Shown: piece by piece, positions 1 through 8,626 of the stretch
Layout of the letters: each line of letters starts with the position of its first letter
Numbering within the stretch: the stretch's first letter is position 1
NCBI GenBank assembly: GCA_007859835.1
Contig: SJPJ01000002.1
Location: forward strand, 18,744-82,743
DNA length: 64,000 bases
Origin: Novipirellula herctigrandis
GTDB taxonomy: Bacteria > Planctomycetota > Planctomycetia > Pirellulales > Pirellulaceae
Reading direction: 5' to 3'
The notes under the pieces: model-generated
Databases searched by the model: none
What the model saw: only the letters and a program-made list of their open reading frames with translations
Told to the model about the DNA's origin: nothing
Position numbers and translations under genes: made by a program

Positions 1-100
1 AGCGGCAGGAACTCCAGAGAGCCTTGCTCGTGAGGCTGTCCGGTGTGGTCAAGGCTGGCTGTGTGCTCCCGAGAACCCACTCGGACTATCTTCGGTGTAG
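1..100 (+). pseudogene. IS200-like transposase, C-terminal fragment (copy 1)
   Basis: The frame starting at base 2 runs in from outside the window and ends at TAG 98-100. Its 32 residues match the C-terminus of the fragment at 317-676 almost exactly (AAGTPESLAREAV...PLGLSSV). The tail resembles that of planctomycete IS200-like/REP-associated tyrosine transposases. The catalytic part is not visible, so whether an intact copy lies to the left is unknown. Confidence 0.55.
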
Positions 101-304
101 CGGATTCTCTTCCGCACGCTAGAACCTGCAACTGATTTCGCGATTGGCGTTGTGTGCTGCGCGGTCGATGCTGTAAAGATGCATGTGAACTCGCTGGAGA
201 AGAGGTTTACCACTCCGATCGCGTCCAAAGGGGGAGCATGTCCGAAGCAAAGACTCTGGAAAAGCTCTTTGCTAAGAGAAAAGGGGTGGCCCTTTCTTGC
301 CTAG

Positions 305-676
305 AAGAGCGGTTGGATGAGTCCGATCGAGATTGACGAAAAGAACGATGCGGTCGGGCCGTGTGTCGATCCATCAGGTCGGCGGGCAAGTACCAAGGGT
401 TTCCTGGCGGTCTCGATGTCTCGTTATTTGGAGCTCTTGGATTGGACGGGCCGGCAGTTGCACCGCAATAAGGTCGGCAAAATACCCGATCACTTGGCTC
501 CTATCTTGAGTCGCATTGGGCTCGACACCCATGGTTGGTGCGACATTGTGAAGAAGTTTGGTCGCGTCTTTAAGCGAGCGGCAGGAACTCCAGAAAGCCT
601 TGCTCGTGAGGCTGTCCGGTGTGGTCAAGGCTGGCTGTGTGCTCCCGAGAACCCACTCGGACTTTCTTCGGTGTAG
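305..676 (+). pseudogene. IS200-like (Y1/RAYT-type) transposase remnant, C-terminal part
   Basis: The readable frame begins after a stop at 302-304, with a first ATG at 317, and gives about 119 residues. Segments such as PIEIDEKNDAVGP, LELLDWTGRQLHRNK, WCDIVKKFGRVFKRAAGTPE are typical of the C-terminal region of planctomycete IS200-like transposases. The HUH and catalytic tyrosine domain is absent, so it cannot encode an active enzyme. The last ~100 bp and the downstream flank repeat those at 1-301 with few changes, so this is the second unit of a tandem duplication of about 577 bp. I recognise the family from its tail only. Confidence 0.6.
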
Positions 677-721
677 CGGATTCTCTTCCACACGCTAGAA
701 CCTGCAACTGATTTTGCGATT

Positions 722-1037
722 AGCGTTGTGTGCTGCGCGGTCGATGCTGTAAAGATGCATGTGCGCTCGCAGGAAGGGAGGGTTCCCACTCCGATCGCGT
801 CTAAAGGGGGATTATTTCCGAAGCAAAGACTCTAGAAAAGCTCTTTGCTAAAAGAAAAGGGGTGGCCCTTTCTTGCTTCAGCGTTGTGTGCTGCGCGGTC
901 GATGCTGTAAAGATGCATGTGCGCTCGCAGGAAGGGAGGGTTCCCACTCCGATCGCGTCTAAAGGGGGATTATTTCCGAAGCAAAGACTCTAGAAAAGCT
1001 CTTTGCTAAAAGAAAAGGGGTGGCCCTTTCTTGCTTC
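722..1037. repeat. Perfect 158-bp tandem duplication
   Basis: Bases 722-879 and 880-1037 are identical. A diverged third copy lies at about 144-301, downstream of the first transposase fragment. The unit is the flank following the transposase stop codon. Near its end it has a G-run/C-run arm pair (AAAAGGGG then CCCTTT) that could fold as a small hairpin. No gene is seen in it. Confidence 0.9.
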
Positions 1038-1130
1038 TTTCTTGTTCTTTTCTTGTTCTTCCAATTTTGATCCGTGCGTATTCTTTACCAGCAGCTTTGC
1101 AATGCAACGACGGGTAAACAAAGGGCGAGT

Positions 1131-2393
1131 CTAAACCAGCAATCGATTCTCAGCCAAGTTCCACTGAATGGATGGCATTTGGGAAATCGGAATTCGCATT
1201 TGTGGCAGGTTGCACGAAGCAAGTGGCCGCAAAATCGTATTTTCCGGATCCGTCTGATCCAGCCGCTCACCGTCTTGGTTGACCAAAACGGGCTTCGCAT
1301 AGTCATCGGATTTGCGGCGGATTACGGTCGCAGGAGCGCCACTTTGGAGTTCTACCAAACTGCCCAACGGGAACATCGTCTCGGTCTTCAAAAACGCTCG
1401 GATCACTTTCGGGTCAAAGATCCCTCGTCCGGCGTGATGCAGCATCAAACCAAGTGCATCGTGCGGCAAAATCCCGCAACGGTTGCTGGCCGGCGATATC
1501 AAATGCAAATAAGCATCGACCACATTCAGGATTCGCGCGTAGATATGAATACGAGGCCCCCGTAGAGCGCGTGGGAACCCCGATCCGTCGTATTGCTCGT
1601 GAACCTGTTGAATCGCCAATTGGACAGAAACCGGGATGTCTCGCAAATTTTCTAAGCACTCTTTTGCCACCAGTGGGTGCTTTTCATATTCCCACCGTTC
1701 CGCCGGAGACATCGAATTACTTGGGTCGCGAAACTTTGGATCCATTACCAGTAGACCCACGTCGTGCAACAGACCAGCCAAGCCTATTTCGAGCGTTGTC
1801 GGGCCATCGAAACCCAATTCGGCTCCTATCGCCATTCCCAATACAGCCATTTGCACCGATCGGCGACTAATATCATGCTCCGCTTCCGCCGCCCCCATCA
1901 CACCGACGGTTTGGTCGTAGTCGTCCAAGATCGCACGGGCATAAGCATCCGAAATCGTTGCGATCGAGTCGATCGAGTGGATCTCGCGATCGACGATCAT
2001 CCGTTCGAGTTGATCGAAACGGGCTTTCGCACCCAACAAACCTCGCTGCAAAACTTCGGTTCTTTTTTCGTTGAAAGGTTCTTCAAAGCGGTCAACGAGT
2101 AACTCTTTGAGCGAGATGTTCTCTTCCCATACTCCCGAAAAGCCAACTTCGCGTCCGTTTTTCCTGACCGGTCTAGGCCCACCGACTTTGCCACCTGTCA
2201 TAGCGGCTAAGTCACTCGGATGGATGTCGATCGTCTTGACGTCGCGGTCCACCAAACCCGCAATCACCTGTTCGGTGATGCGTGTCCCTGAACCGAGCAA
2301 CAAAATACCGCCTTCGTCATCAATCGAATGACTACAAACCACGCCGGGGCGTAGTTGATCGACAGAAACAGAAACGGAACCGGGACGCGACAT
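1131..2393 (-). CDS. HD-GYP domain protein (putative c-di-GMP phosphodiesterase)
   Basis: A 420-residue protein if it starts at ATG 2393; an in-frame extension of 31 residues upstream looks unrelated. The C-terminal half carries an HD-GYP-type HD domain: HD at residues 210-211 (LLHDVGLL), EKHP near 238, then VHEQYDGSGFP at 264-274 and a VVDAY segment near 291. These proteins hydrolyse c-di-GMP or act as degenerate sensors in the cytoplasm. The first metal-ligand helix reads SRRSVQMAV, where active members usually have His, so catalysis is uncertain. The N-terminal 150 residues have no recognised domain. The gene stands alone, divergent from ppsR. Confidence 0.75.
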   Translation of the reverse strand: MSRPGSVSVSVDQLRPGVVCSHSIDDEGGILLLGSGTRITEQVIAGLVDRDVKTIDIHPSDLAAMTGGKVGGPRPVRKNGREVGFSGVWEENISLKELLVDRFEEPFNEKRTEVLQRGLLGAKARFDQLERMIVDREIHSIDSIATISDAYARAILDDYDQTVGVMGAAEAEHDISRRSVQMAVLGMAIGAELGFDGPTTLEIGLAGLLHDVGLLVMDPKFRDPSNSMSPAERWEYEKHPLVAKECLENLRDIPVSVQLAIQQVHEQYDGSGFPRALRGPRIHIYARILNVVDAYLHLISPASNRCGILPHDALGLMLHHAGRGIFDPKVIRAFLKTETMFPLGSLVELQSGAPATVIRRKSDDYAKPVLVNQDGERLDQTDPENTILRPLASCNLPQMRIPISQMPSIQWNLAENRLLV

Positions 2394-2829
2394 TGCCCAA
2401 ATCGTGCCTTGTTGTAAAAAAGAGAAACCAGACGATTGCTCAAACCTAAGTCTGAATTTGTGTCCCAGCAAACACATGTCAAACAAACAATCGCATTTTG
2501 TTAGAAACTCACCACACTCAAGTTGCGGTCGCTACGGAAAGCAGGCCGTATTACAACGGTTGTAAGGAAGATACGTTTGCTTATTGCCTTCACACCGCGT
2601 TGCAGGATTTGACGATTCAGACCTCGGCGCCGCCGATATAGCTCGAACGACGGAAATTCCAACTGATAAATACCTCGGACAAGGCTAGGCTGTACACCAA
2701 CAAACCCACACTCAGCTTGGATTGCCTTTCGATTTGACACACAAACGCTAAGTGAAATGATATGCTGTAGCAGCTAGAGAATCGCTCTGCGGAAGAGCGG
2801 ACGACCCTTCAATCCATCAAGTTCACCCT
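2394..2829. other. Divergent intergenic region
   Basis: This 436-bp stretch separates the HD-GYP gene (minus) from the PEP synthase regulator gene (plus), so it should hold promoters in both directions. I see no convincing -35/-10 pair, no long inverted repeat and no credible reading frame. Confidence 0.5.
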
Positions 2830-3771
2830 ATGAAGAAGCAAACCAAAGCGACGAAGAAGAGCCGTTCGGTCAAGAAACCAGTCAAGGCCAAAAAGCCCTC
2901 AAAGAAAGCTGCCTCAAAGAAAACGCAACCGAATCAAGAGAATTGCGTCACCGTGCATTTGCTCTCGGCGGCCACCGGTATTTTAGCCAACCAAGTAATC
3001 TATTCGGCGATGGCTCAATTCCCCCACCTTTCCACCAAAGTAGTCACCCATACATTTGTCGAATCGAAGGAAGAAATCGAGTCGATCCTTAAAAAGGCCA
3101 AAGGTAAAAACGTCTGGGTCTTTCAAGCACTCTTGGATCCTGAAATGACGGAACTGGTCGGCAAACTCTGCGACAAACGCTCGATTCCGCACTACAGCTT
3201 GACCAACAACGTCATCCGCTTTATCGCCGATAATGCGAAGATGGAACCCGTTTATGAACCGGCGGATCGGATCGATGAAGAATACTTCCGACGCCTCGAC
3301 ACCTTGGAGTTCACGCTCCAACACGACGATTCACGGCGGTTAGAAACCGTGGGCGAAGCCGACATTATCCTGGTCGGATTGAGCCGAGTCAGCAAAACAC
3401 CGACCTCGATCGTATTGGGCGAATTGGGATTCAAAGTAGCCAATGTGTCCATCACCCTTGATTCGGGAATCCCCGAAGAAATAAAATCCAGCTATAAAAA
3501 TAAAACGGTGGCGTTGACGATCCAACCAAAACGTTTGCACGAAATTCGTTCGCGTCGAATGGCAATCAATAAGTTTGACAAAGCGATCCACAAGACCAGC
3601 CCCGGCGATTTCCGGTACACCGACTTAAAGAGCATCATTCGCGAAGTGATGGTCGCTGAAAAGCTCTATCGTGACCGAAAATTCAAAATCGTCGACATCA
3701 CCGACCAACCCGTTGAAGCGACGGTCGTTCGGATTCTTGAGTCTTTGAAACTGGCGCGTCCAGGGGCATAA
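2830..3771 (+). CDS. ppsR: PEP synthase / PPDK regulatory kinase-phosphotransferase (DUF299)
   Basis: A bifunctional regulator of the PpsR/PDRP1 family (313 aa). These cytoplasmic enzymes inactivate PEP synthase or pyruvate phosphate dikinase by ADP-dependent Thr phosphorylation and reactivate it by Pi-dependent dephosphorylation. The family P-loop is seen at residues 183-190 (GLSRVSKT), preceded by ADIILV, and the N-terminal VHLLSAATG segment at 42-50 fits the family start. Unusually, the first ~38 residues are a Lys/Ser/Ala-rich basic tail with no counterpart in ordinary members. Which enzyme it controls is not shown here, and no target gene is adjacent. The start is the only in-frame ATG before the core. 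Confidence 0.85.
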   Translation: MKKQTKATKKSRSVKKPVKAKKPSKKAASKKTQPNQENCVTVHLLSAATGILANQVIYSAMAQFPHLSTKVVTHTFVESKEEIESILKKAKGKNVWVFQALLDPEMTELVGKLCDKRSIPHYSLTNNVIRFIADNAKMEPVYEPADRIDEEYFRRLDTLEFTLQHDDSRRLETVGEADIILVGLSRVSKTPTSIVLGELGFKVANVSITLDSGIPEEIKSSYKNKTVALTIQPKRLHEIRSRRMAINKFDKAIHKTSPGDFRYTDLKSIIREVMVAEKLYRDRKFKIVDITDQPVEATVVRILESLKLARPGA

Positions 3772-3778
3772 TCCAAAA

Positions 3779-4321
3779 GTGCCAGCAAATGAATCGCCCC
3801 AATCGGACCTCAACGCAGGTGAGCTGATCGCGCGCCATCAACATGGTGTCTGGCGCTATTTGCGGATGCTGGGATGTGACAATGCTACCGCGGACGACTT
3901 GACTCAGGAAACCTTCTTGCGGGTGCTCCGACGAGAAAACTTCATCCAACATAGCGACACCGCAACGTCAGCCTACCTGCGCCGAATCGCCTTCAATCTG
4001 CTCGTTTCCAGGCACCGAAAACTGGGACGTGTACAAAACGCCCCTGACTCAACTCTCATTGATGAAGTCTGGGATCGGTGGGCTGGAAAGGACCTTTGCG
4101 GTGATTCGGTCGTCGAAGCGCTAAGAAGTTGCATGAAATTGCTAACCGAGCGAGCACAAATTGCCTTGCGAATGCGTTTTCAAGAAGAAGCCACTCGTGT
4201 CGAGATTGGTACCGCGCTTGGGATTAGTGATCATGGCGCGCGAAATCTGATGCAACGAGCCAAACAACAACTACGTGATTGCGTCGAACAAAAAATGGCA
4301 GAAGAGAACATCGTCGAATGA
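3779..4321 (+). CDS. ECF-family RNA polymerase sigma factor
   Basis: A 180-residue ECF sigma factor. Region 2 spans about residues 15-80 (LIARHQHGVWRYL, DDLTQETFLRVLR) and region 4 about 118-170, with an HTH in VEIGTALGISDHGARNLMQRAK. The start is GTG 3779, since no in-frame ATG exists before region 2. It begins 7 bp after ppsR and its TGA overlaps the ATG of the next gene (ATGA at 4318-4321), so the two are translationally coupled. By analogy with other ECF operons the downstream membrane protein should control it. Confidence 0.88.
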   Translation: MPANESPQSDLNAGELIARHQHGVWRYLRMLGCDNATADDLTQETFLRVLRRENFIQHSDTATSAYLRRIAFNLLVSRHRKLGRVQNAPDSTLIDEVWDRWAGKDLCGDSVVEALRSCMKLLTERAQIALRMRFQEEATRVEIGTALGISDHGARNLMQRAKQQLRDCVEQKMAEENIVE

Positions 4322-6240
4322 GTCGAGAACTGACCCCCACCGAAGAACAGGCAGTCGATGCGCTGATCACGGAAGTATACGGCACCTCGCCTCCCGATTT
4401 GTCTCAACAAATCTTGACGCGACTGCGCGAAGAAACCGTCGTCGCACCGCAAGTCCGAACGAAAAAAGATGAAGCTCAGCCCATACGCAAAGCGAAGCCA
4501 AACGGTAGCCGTTCTTGGTGGATCCTCGCAACAGCAGCCAGTATTGCAGCTCTGCTGATAGGTGCAATGTTCGTTCGCAACGCTCGACAAAGACAAGTGG
4601 CCATCAACGGATCCGATGTTCCTTCGACAAATTTAGCGATCGAGGCAAATTCCTCGGATGCCCCCAGCTCGGCAAATCAGCGAACGCACAAACCACAATC
4701 ACCGCCAAAGCGAACCAATTCAATGCAACAAGCGGTCGTGCTCAATCAAGGAGCAAAGGCCGATCAGCTTGATCGAGACATAAAGGAAAACGATTCGTCC
4801 GAGGTATTTCAATCGCCGCGTGAACCTGATGCGATTCAACCGATCACGCTTGTCTCAAAGCAAATTGGTTTAGGGCTTCGCGATTATTGGGTTTCCGTCG
4901 CGGTGGAGCCCACCGAGGATGCTGCGGTCATTGAGGTTGCCGATCGATTGAGCGAGACCTTTGGGATCGAGGTTCCGCCAACCTCCATCGAGTCCGTCGA
5001 ATCGTTTGATGCCTTTTTAGCTGAACCGCAAAATGCGGTTGCCGTCGCGTCACAGCTTTTGATGCAGGTTACCGAAGGTGGTTTGGCTCGATTGGACCGA
5101 CAGAACCAAACGAATTTGAGCAACGATCTTGCGAGTTGTTTTAAGCTGGCCCAACCTTTCGACCGTCTCATAGCGGGATGGTTGTCAAAGAAAGGACCGA
5201 CGTCCGACGCTTGGTGGAAAGCAAATTCCGCCAACCAAGAATCACCACGAGCAAAACACTCGATGGCCCGTAGGATTGCGAAATTGACGATGAACGTCGA
5301 TCTCCGCTGTATCCGTTGCCATGACGCGAAAATTGAAAGCCGTGGAAAACAGAGTGAGTATTGGTCATTCGTTGGATTGATGGCCCAACGCCCAGGGCAA
5401 GACGTGTTCTACGAAACCGCCAACGGCACTCAGAAAATGGTTGAGGCCGTCGTCCCGCCAACCTGGCTCGGTCAAACGAACCGAGACGACGGTGCGATTA
5501 ATTCCTTAGACCAGTTTGCATCGGGATTAGTGGGGTCACGTGAATTGGCGAAAGGAACGATCAATGCGATCTGGGAACTGGTCAATGGCCGCCCGCTTGT
5601 AGGGTCCGTCGTTGATCTTAGTACCACTCCGCACACCGATTCGTTGTTGGAACTGCAGGACAACTTGGTAGACGATTTATTAGCATCCAATTTTGACTTA
5701 GGCCGGTCGTTGGCGTTGGTCGTCACGTCACCCGCGGCCCGCCGCAGTGTCCCCGAGACACTCGATCCTACGCGTTCGACTTTGGCCAGTCTCCAGGAGT
5801 TAGAACTCGCTAACGAAAAGGTCAGTGCGTTTGCGGCCGCTTCGCCCCGCCACAGGAAGGTCTCATTGGCAAAAAAAATTGAGTTTGCAAACCGCTCGTT
5901 CGCAGACAAGGTCGACGGGTCGCGTTTGGACGTAGCGGAACGCTCTTCCCTGCTGGCACAAATATTTGGCGAGGACTCGGATACATCAAAACGATCGCAA
6001 CCGCAAGCTTCAACCAAGGCGCATCCGAAATTAGAAGCCTATCCCTATCGCGCCGAAGCCCTACCACTCAATTGGCTTGATTCGGTCGCTGGCCTTGACG
6101 AACAAATTCGGCACCTTGGCTATGTTGCTTCGCTCGAAGAGGTTCCTCGAAAAGTTACCAACGTAGCAACCCAAATGCAGACTGCCGGAGTCGCCCGGCC
6201 CCTAATTTTGCATCGCGTTTGGTGGATGATTCACCCGTAA
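4318..6240 (+). CDS. Membrane-anchored partner of the ECF sigma factor with CxxCH motif (putative anti-sigma/sensor)
   Basis: A 640-residue protein starting at ATG 4318, overlapping the sigma gene. The N-terminal ~66 residues are predicted cytoplasmic, where an anti-sigma segment would sit. One transmembrane helix lies at about 67-86 (WWILATAASIAALLIG). The large remainder should be periplasmic. It contains a c-type heme motif CIRCH at 331-335, and later INAIWELVNGRPLVG resembles the planctomycete DUF1549/DUF1553 cytochrome-associated proteins. I infer a redox- or heme-sensing anti-sigma factor; the classic zinc anti-sigma motif (HxxxCxxC) is not visible, so the mode of sigma binding is unknown. 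Confidence 0.6.
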   Translation: MSRELTPTEEQAVDALITEVYGTSPPDLSQQILTRLREETVVAPQVRTKKDEAQPIRKAKPNGSRSWWILATAASIAALLIGAMFVRNARQRQVAINGSDVPSTNLAIEANSSDAPSSANQRTHKPQSPPKRTNSMQQAVVLNQGAKADQLDRDIKENDSSEVFQSPREPDAIQPITLVSKQIGLGLRDYWVSVAVEPTEDAAVIEVADRLSETFGIEVPPTSIESVESFDAFLAEPQNAVAVASQLLMQVTEGGLARLDRQNQTNLSNDLASCFKLAQPFDRLIAGWLSKKGPTSDAWWKANSANQESPRAKHSMARRIAKLTMNVDLRCIRCHDAKIESRGKQSEYWSFVGLMAQRPGQDVFYETANGTQKMVEAVVPPTWLGQTNRDDGAINSLDQFASGLVGSRELAKGTINAIWELVNGRPLVGSVVDLSTTPHTDSLLELQDNLVDDLLASNFDLGRSLALVVTSPAARRSVPETLDPTRSTLASLQELELANEKVSAFAAASPRHRKVSLAKKIEFANRSFADKVDGSRLDVAERSSLLAQIFGEDSDTSKRSQPQASTKAHPKLEAYPYRAEALPLNWLDSVAGLDEQIRHLGYVASLEEVPRKVTNVATQMQTAGVARPLILHRVWWMIHP

Positions 6241-6581
6241 TCGTTCGACGCAAACCCGGCGGATCGCAACGATCACGATACCGTGATTTCGTAGCCCTTA
6301 GGTTGTTCTCGTTCCGCAAACGGAAAAATTGGCTTGCTTGTCATCACCAAACTTCGCTGCATTGGGATCGTAAGTCACTTTGCGTTCTAAACGCATCGCA
6401 ATGTTTATCGGAAACTTTGGCACTTTTTCCGCCAACATTTGCAAATGGATACCCTGCGTACCCTAAGGATGAAGGGATGTGGCCAAGAATATAGATACCC
6501 GCGAGTTCACGGTGTAAACTCACGACAATCTCCCTTCGTCCAGAATGACCAACGTTGATTGTCCTTATTGGAAATACGAAC
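6241..6581. other. Intergenic region, no gene seen
   Basis: A 341-bp gap between the sigma-partner gene and the sulfatase gene, both on the plus strand. Frames in it are shadows with no family likeness. It presumably holds the terminator of the first operon and the sulfatase promoter, but I cannot point to either. Confidence 0.4.
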
Positions 6582-8099
6582 ATGAAAAAGTCGAACCTGT
6601 CTCTCGTCGGCACGCTTCTGTTGTTTGGCTTGATGGTGGTTGATCCATTACTCGCCGACGAACCAACCGATGGTGACTTGAATAGCATTTCGCCTGTTAA
6701 GAGTGTCCTGCTGATCGTTTCGGACGACCTTCGGGCTAGCACGTTGGGTTGTTATGGCGACCAAGTAACTCGAACGCCCAACCTTGATCGAATGGCGGCC
6801 AGCGGGATGGTATTTGATCGTGCTTATTGCCAAGGAACATGGTGCGCTCCGTCGCGAAAGTCATTCATGCGTTCGCGTTACGTCGATGCCGGGTGCCCGA
6901 CATTAGGCGAAACATTGAAAGCTGCTGATATCCCCAGTACGCGGGTCGGCAAGATTTTTCACATGCGAGTTCCCGGTGACATCTTTGATGGAACCAACGG
7001 CGAAGATGTTGCCGAATGTTGGACCGAGCGATTCAATTCGCAAGGCGATGAAGCTCACACCGTCGGTGACTACGCATGTTTGAACCAAAACATTTTCACC
7101 ACGGCGATGGAGGGGCGACAAGGAGCGCGCACCGCTCACCGCATGTTCGTCACTGTTCAAGTCGACGGCGATGCTACTGACCAACCCGACTACAAATCGG
7201 CCTCCAAAGCAATCGAACTGCTGCATCGTTACCAAGATCAATCTTTCTTTTTAGCAGTCGGATTGGTGCGGCCTCACTATCCGATGGTGGCACCCAAAAC
7301 AATGTTCGAACACTATCCGGCCGAGTCGATGGAACTTCCCAACACTTGGAACCAAGACCTCAGCAAAAGCGGCATTCCGCCAGCAGGACAACCGGGCGGA
7401 CGCTCCGCACAAAATGGGATCGACCGATACCCCATCAACCAGAAACGCATGTGGTCGGGGTATCGAGCGAGCGTTGAATTCATGGACGCGCAAGTCGGTC
7501 GTATGCTTGATGCGTTAGAAGAACTTGGGCTCAGTGAAACGACGGCAGTTGTCTTCACGAGTGATCATGGCTATCACTTGGGCGATCACACTTTTTGGCA
7601 GAAGAGCAACCTGCATGAAAACGTCGCCAAAGTTCCACTCATCATTCGTCCGGGCGTTCGGTCAGGGACGTCGCATGCCAACGCAAGCACGCAAATCTTT
7701 GACACGCAAATGCTTGCCAAGCAGGGGCAACGATCCGAATCGTTGGTCGAGCTAGTTGATCTCTATCCCACCGTATGCGACCTGATGTCGGTGCCGACGC
7801 CGAGTGCATGCCAAGGCAAAAGCCTGATCCCCATCTTGTCCGATCCATCAAGAACCCTTCGCGCGGAGGCGATCACCATCCTCGGGCAAAGAAAAACACG
7901 CCACTTTTTACTCCGAACCCATCGTTGGGCGTTGATGAGTTACCAAAACGGATCCACCGAATTGTACGACATGCAAAAGGATCCTGAGCAGTTAACAAAC
8001 TTAGCGAACGATCCTGAATATGCCGTGACCCAAACGGATCTTCAGCGCCGGCTAGCCTCGGTGATTGCCCAGCGGGGCTTAAGTTTATCGACGCAATAG
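6582..8099 (+). CDS. Exported sulfatase, iduronate-2-sulfatase-like
   Basis: A 505-residue type I sulfatase. ATG 6582 gives a clean signal peptide (MKKSNLSLVGTLLLFGLMVV, cleavage probably after LLADE), so it is preferred over the frame-opening codon at 6555. The metal-binding DD lies at 48-49 (LLIVSDDLR). The formylglycine motif CAPSR is at residues 88-92, and its Cys needs oxidation by a maturase not encoded in this window. Later motifs (SDHGYHLGDH, KSNLHENVAKVPLII) fit the iduronate-2-sulfatase-like group. It would act on sulfated polysaccharides outside the cytoplasm. The gene stands alone, and the exact substrate cannot be told from sequence. Confidence 0.88.
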   Translation: MKKSNLSLVGTLLLFGLMVVDPLLADEPTDGDLNSISPVKSVLLIVSDDLRASTLGCYGDQVTRTPNLDRMAASGMVFDRAYCQGTWCAPSRKSFMRSRYVDAGCPTLGETLKAADIPSTRVGKIFHMRVPGDIFDGTNGEDVAECWTERFNSQGDEAHTVGDYACLNQNIFTTAMEGRQGARTAHRMFVTVQVDGDATDQPDYKSASKAIELLHRYQDQSFFLAVGLVRPHYPMVAPKTMFEHYPAESMELPNTWNQDLSKSGIPPAGQPGGRSAQNGIDRYPINQKRMWSGYRASVEFMDAQVGRMLDALEELGLSETTAVVFTSDHGYHLGDHTFWQKSNLHENVAKVPLIIRPGVRSGTSHANASTQIFDTQMLAKQGQRSESLVELVDLYPTVCDLMSVPTPSACQGKSLIPILSDPSRTLRAEAITILGQRKTRHFLLRTHRWALMSYQNGSTELYDMQKDPEQLTNLANDPEYAVTQTDLQRRLASVIAQRGLSLSTQ

Positions 8100-8188
8100 A
8101 GGCACCGGCCCCATGCGTGCCCCGCCAAAGAAAGGCCAATCGGAGCCGCTGAAGCAACCAAAAAATCACACAGTCAATTAACCGGACA

Positions 8189-8425
8189 ATGCACGCATCC
8201 AGAGATGCATCCATTTTCGTTTCAATGGGCGATACAGGATCAGAACATTCGCCCGAAACACGGGGAATCAGCATGATTCCCGGCATAGGCGAAGCAGAAT
8301 GCGAAGCACTTTCAAACGATGCTGCTCTACGTAGCGTCGTGCAGGCTTGGTCCACTCTGAACCAACCGATCCGCGAAATGATCGCCATTCTTGTCCGACA
8401 ATGCGGTACTGGATTTGGTGTATAA
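8189..8425 (+). pseudogene. Small ORF resembling the tail region of a planctomycete integrase
   Basis: A 78-residue frame. Residues after the start include MGDTGSEHSPE, which is what a tRNA 3' end reads as when translated in planctomycete integrase genes that run into their attachment site (compare GDTEFESVTSAV at 16738-16776). The remainder (ALRSVVQAWSTLNQPIREMIAIL) resembles short C-terminal extensions seen after such integrases. I infer a leftover tail of a lost integrase rather than an independent gene. The likeness is from memory of the family; a free-standing small gene cannot be excluded. Confidence 0.4.
8223..8247. other. Degenerate tRNA-Val 3'-end scar (candidate old att site)
   Basis: Bases 8223-8237 are identical over 15 bp to 23685-23699, which span the 3' end of the intact tRNA-Val gene. 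Beyond that, matches continue with scattered differences (about 17 of 22 from the first G of the acceptor end). It has the same orientation as the two perfect att copies at 16735 and 23687. I read it as the worn outer attachment site of an older element. Confidence 0.45.
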
Positions 8426-8549
8426 CGTGTAGAGTGCTATTGGCACACACAGCACCTACTTTTGAGCCCCAATAAACAGTAAAAAACTTAAATAACCTCG
8501 TGTTTTGCGGCTATTTTGCTCAAATTTTCATTTCTCCCGGAAGACTCAC

Positions 8550-8605
8550 TTGACATGGTACAACGAATGCGATAACGTCCTAAGGACGTTATCGCATTCG
8601 TTGTA
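8550..8605 (+). promoter_or_regulatory. abiE promoter with 47-bp near-perfect palindrome
   Basis: A consensus -35 box TTGACA is at 8550-8555. Overlapping the expected -10 region is an inverted repeat with 23-bp perfect arms (8559-8581 and 8583-8605) around a single central base. It ends 21 bp before the abiEi GTG start. AbiEi proteins are known to repress their own operons by binding inverted repeats at the promoter, so an operator is the likeliest role. A hairpin terminator or a mobile REP-like palindrome are alternatives. The -10 box itself (around GATAAC, 8571-8576) is weak. Confidence 0.65.
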
Positions 8606-8626
8606 GGCCTATCTTGAGCTCCTCTC

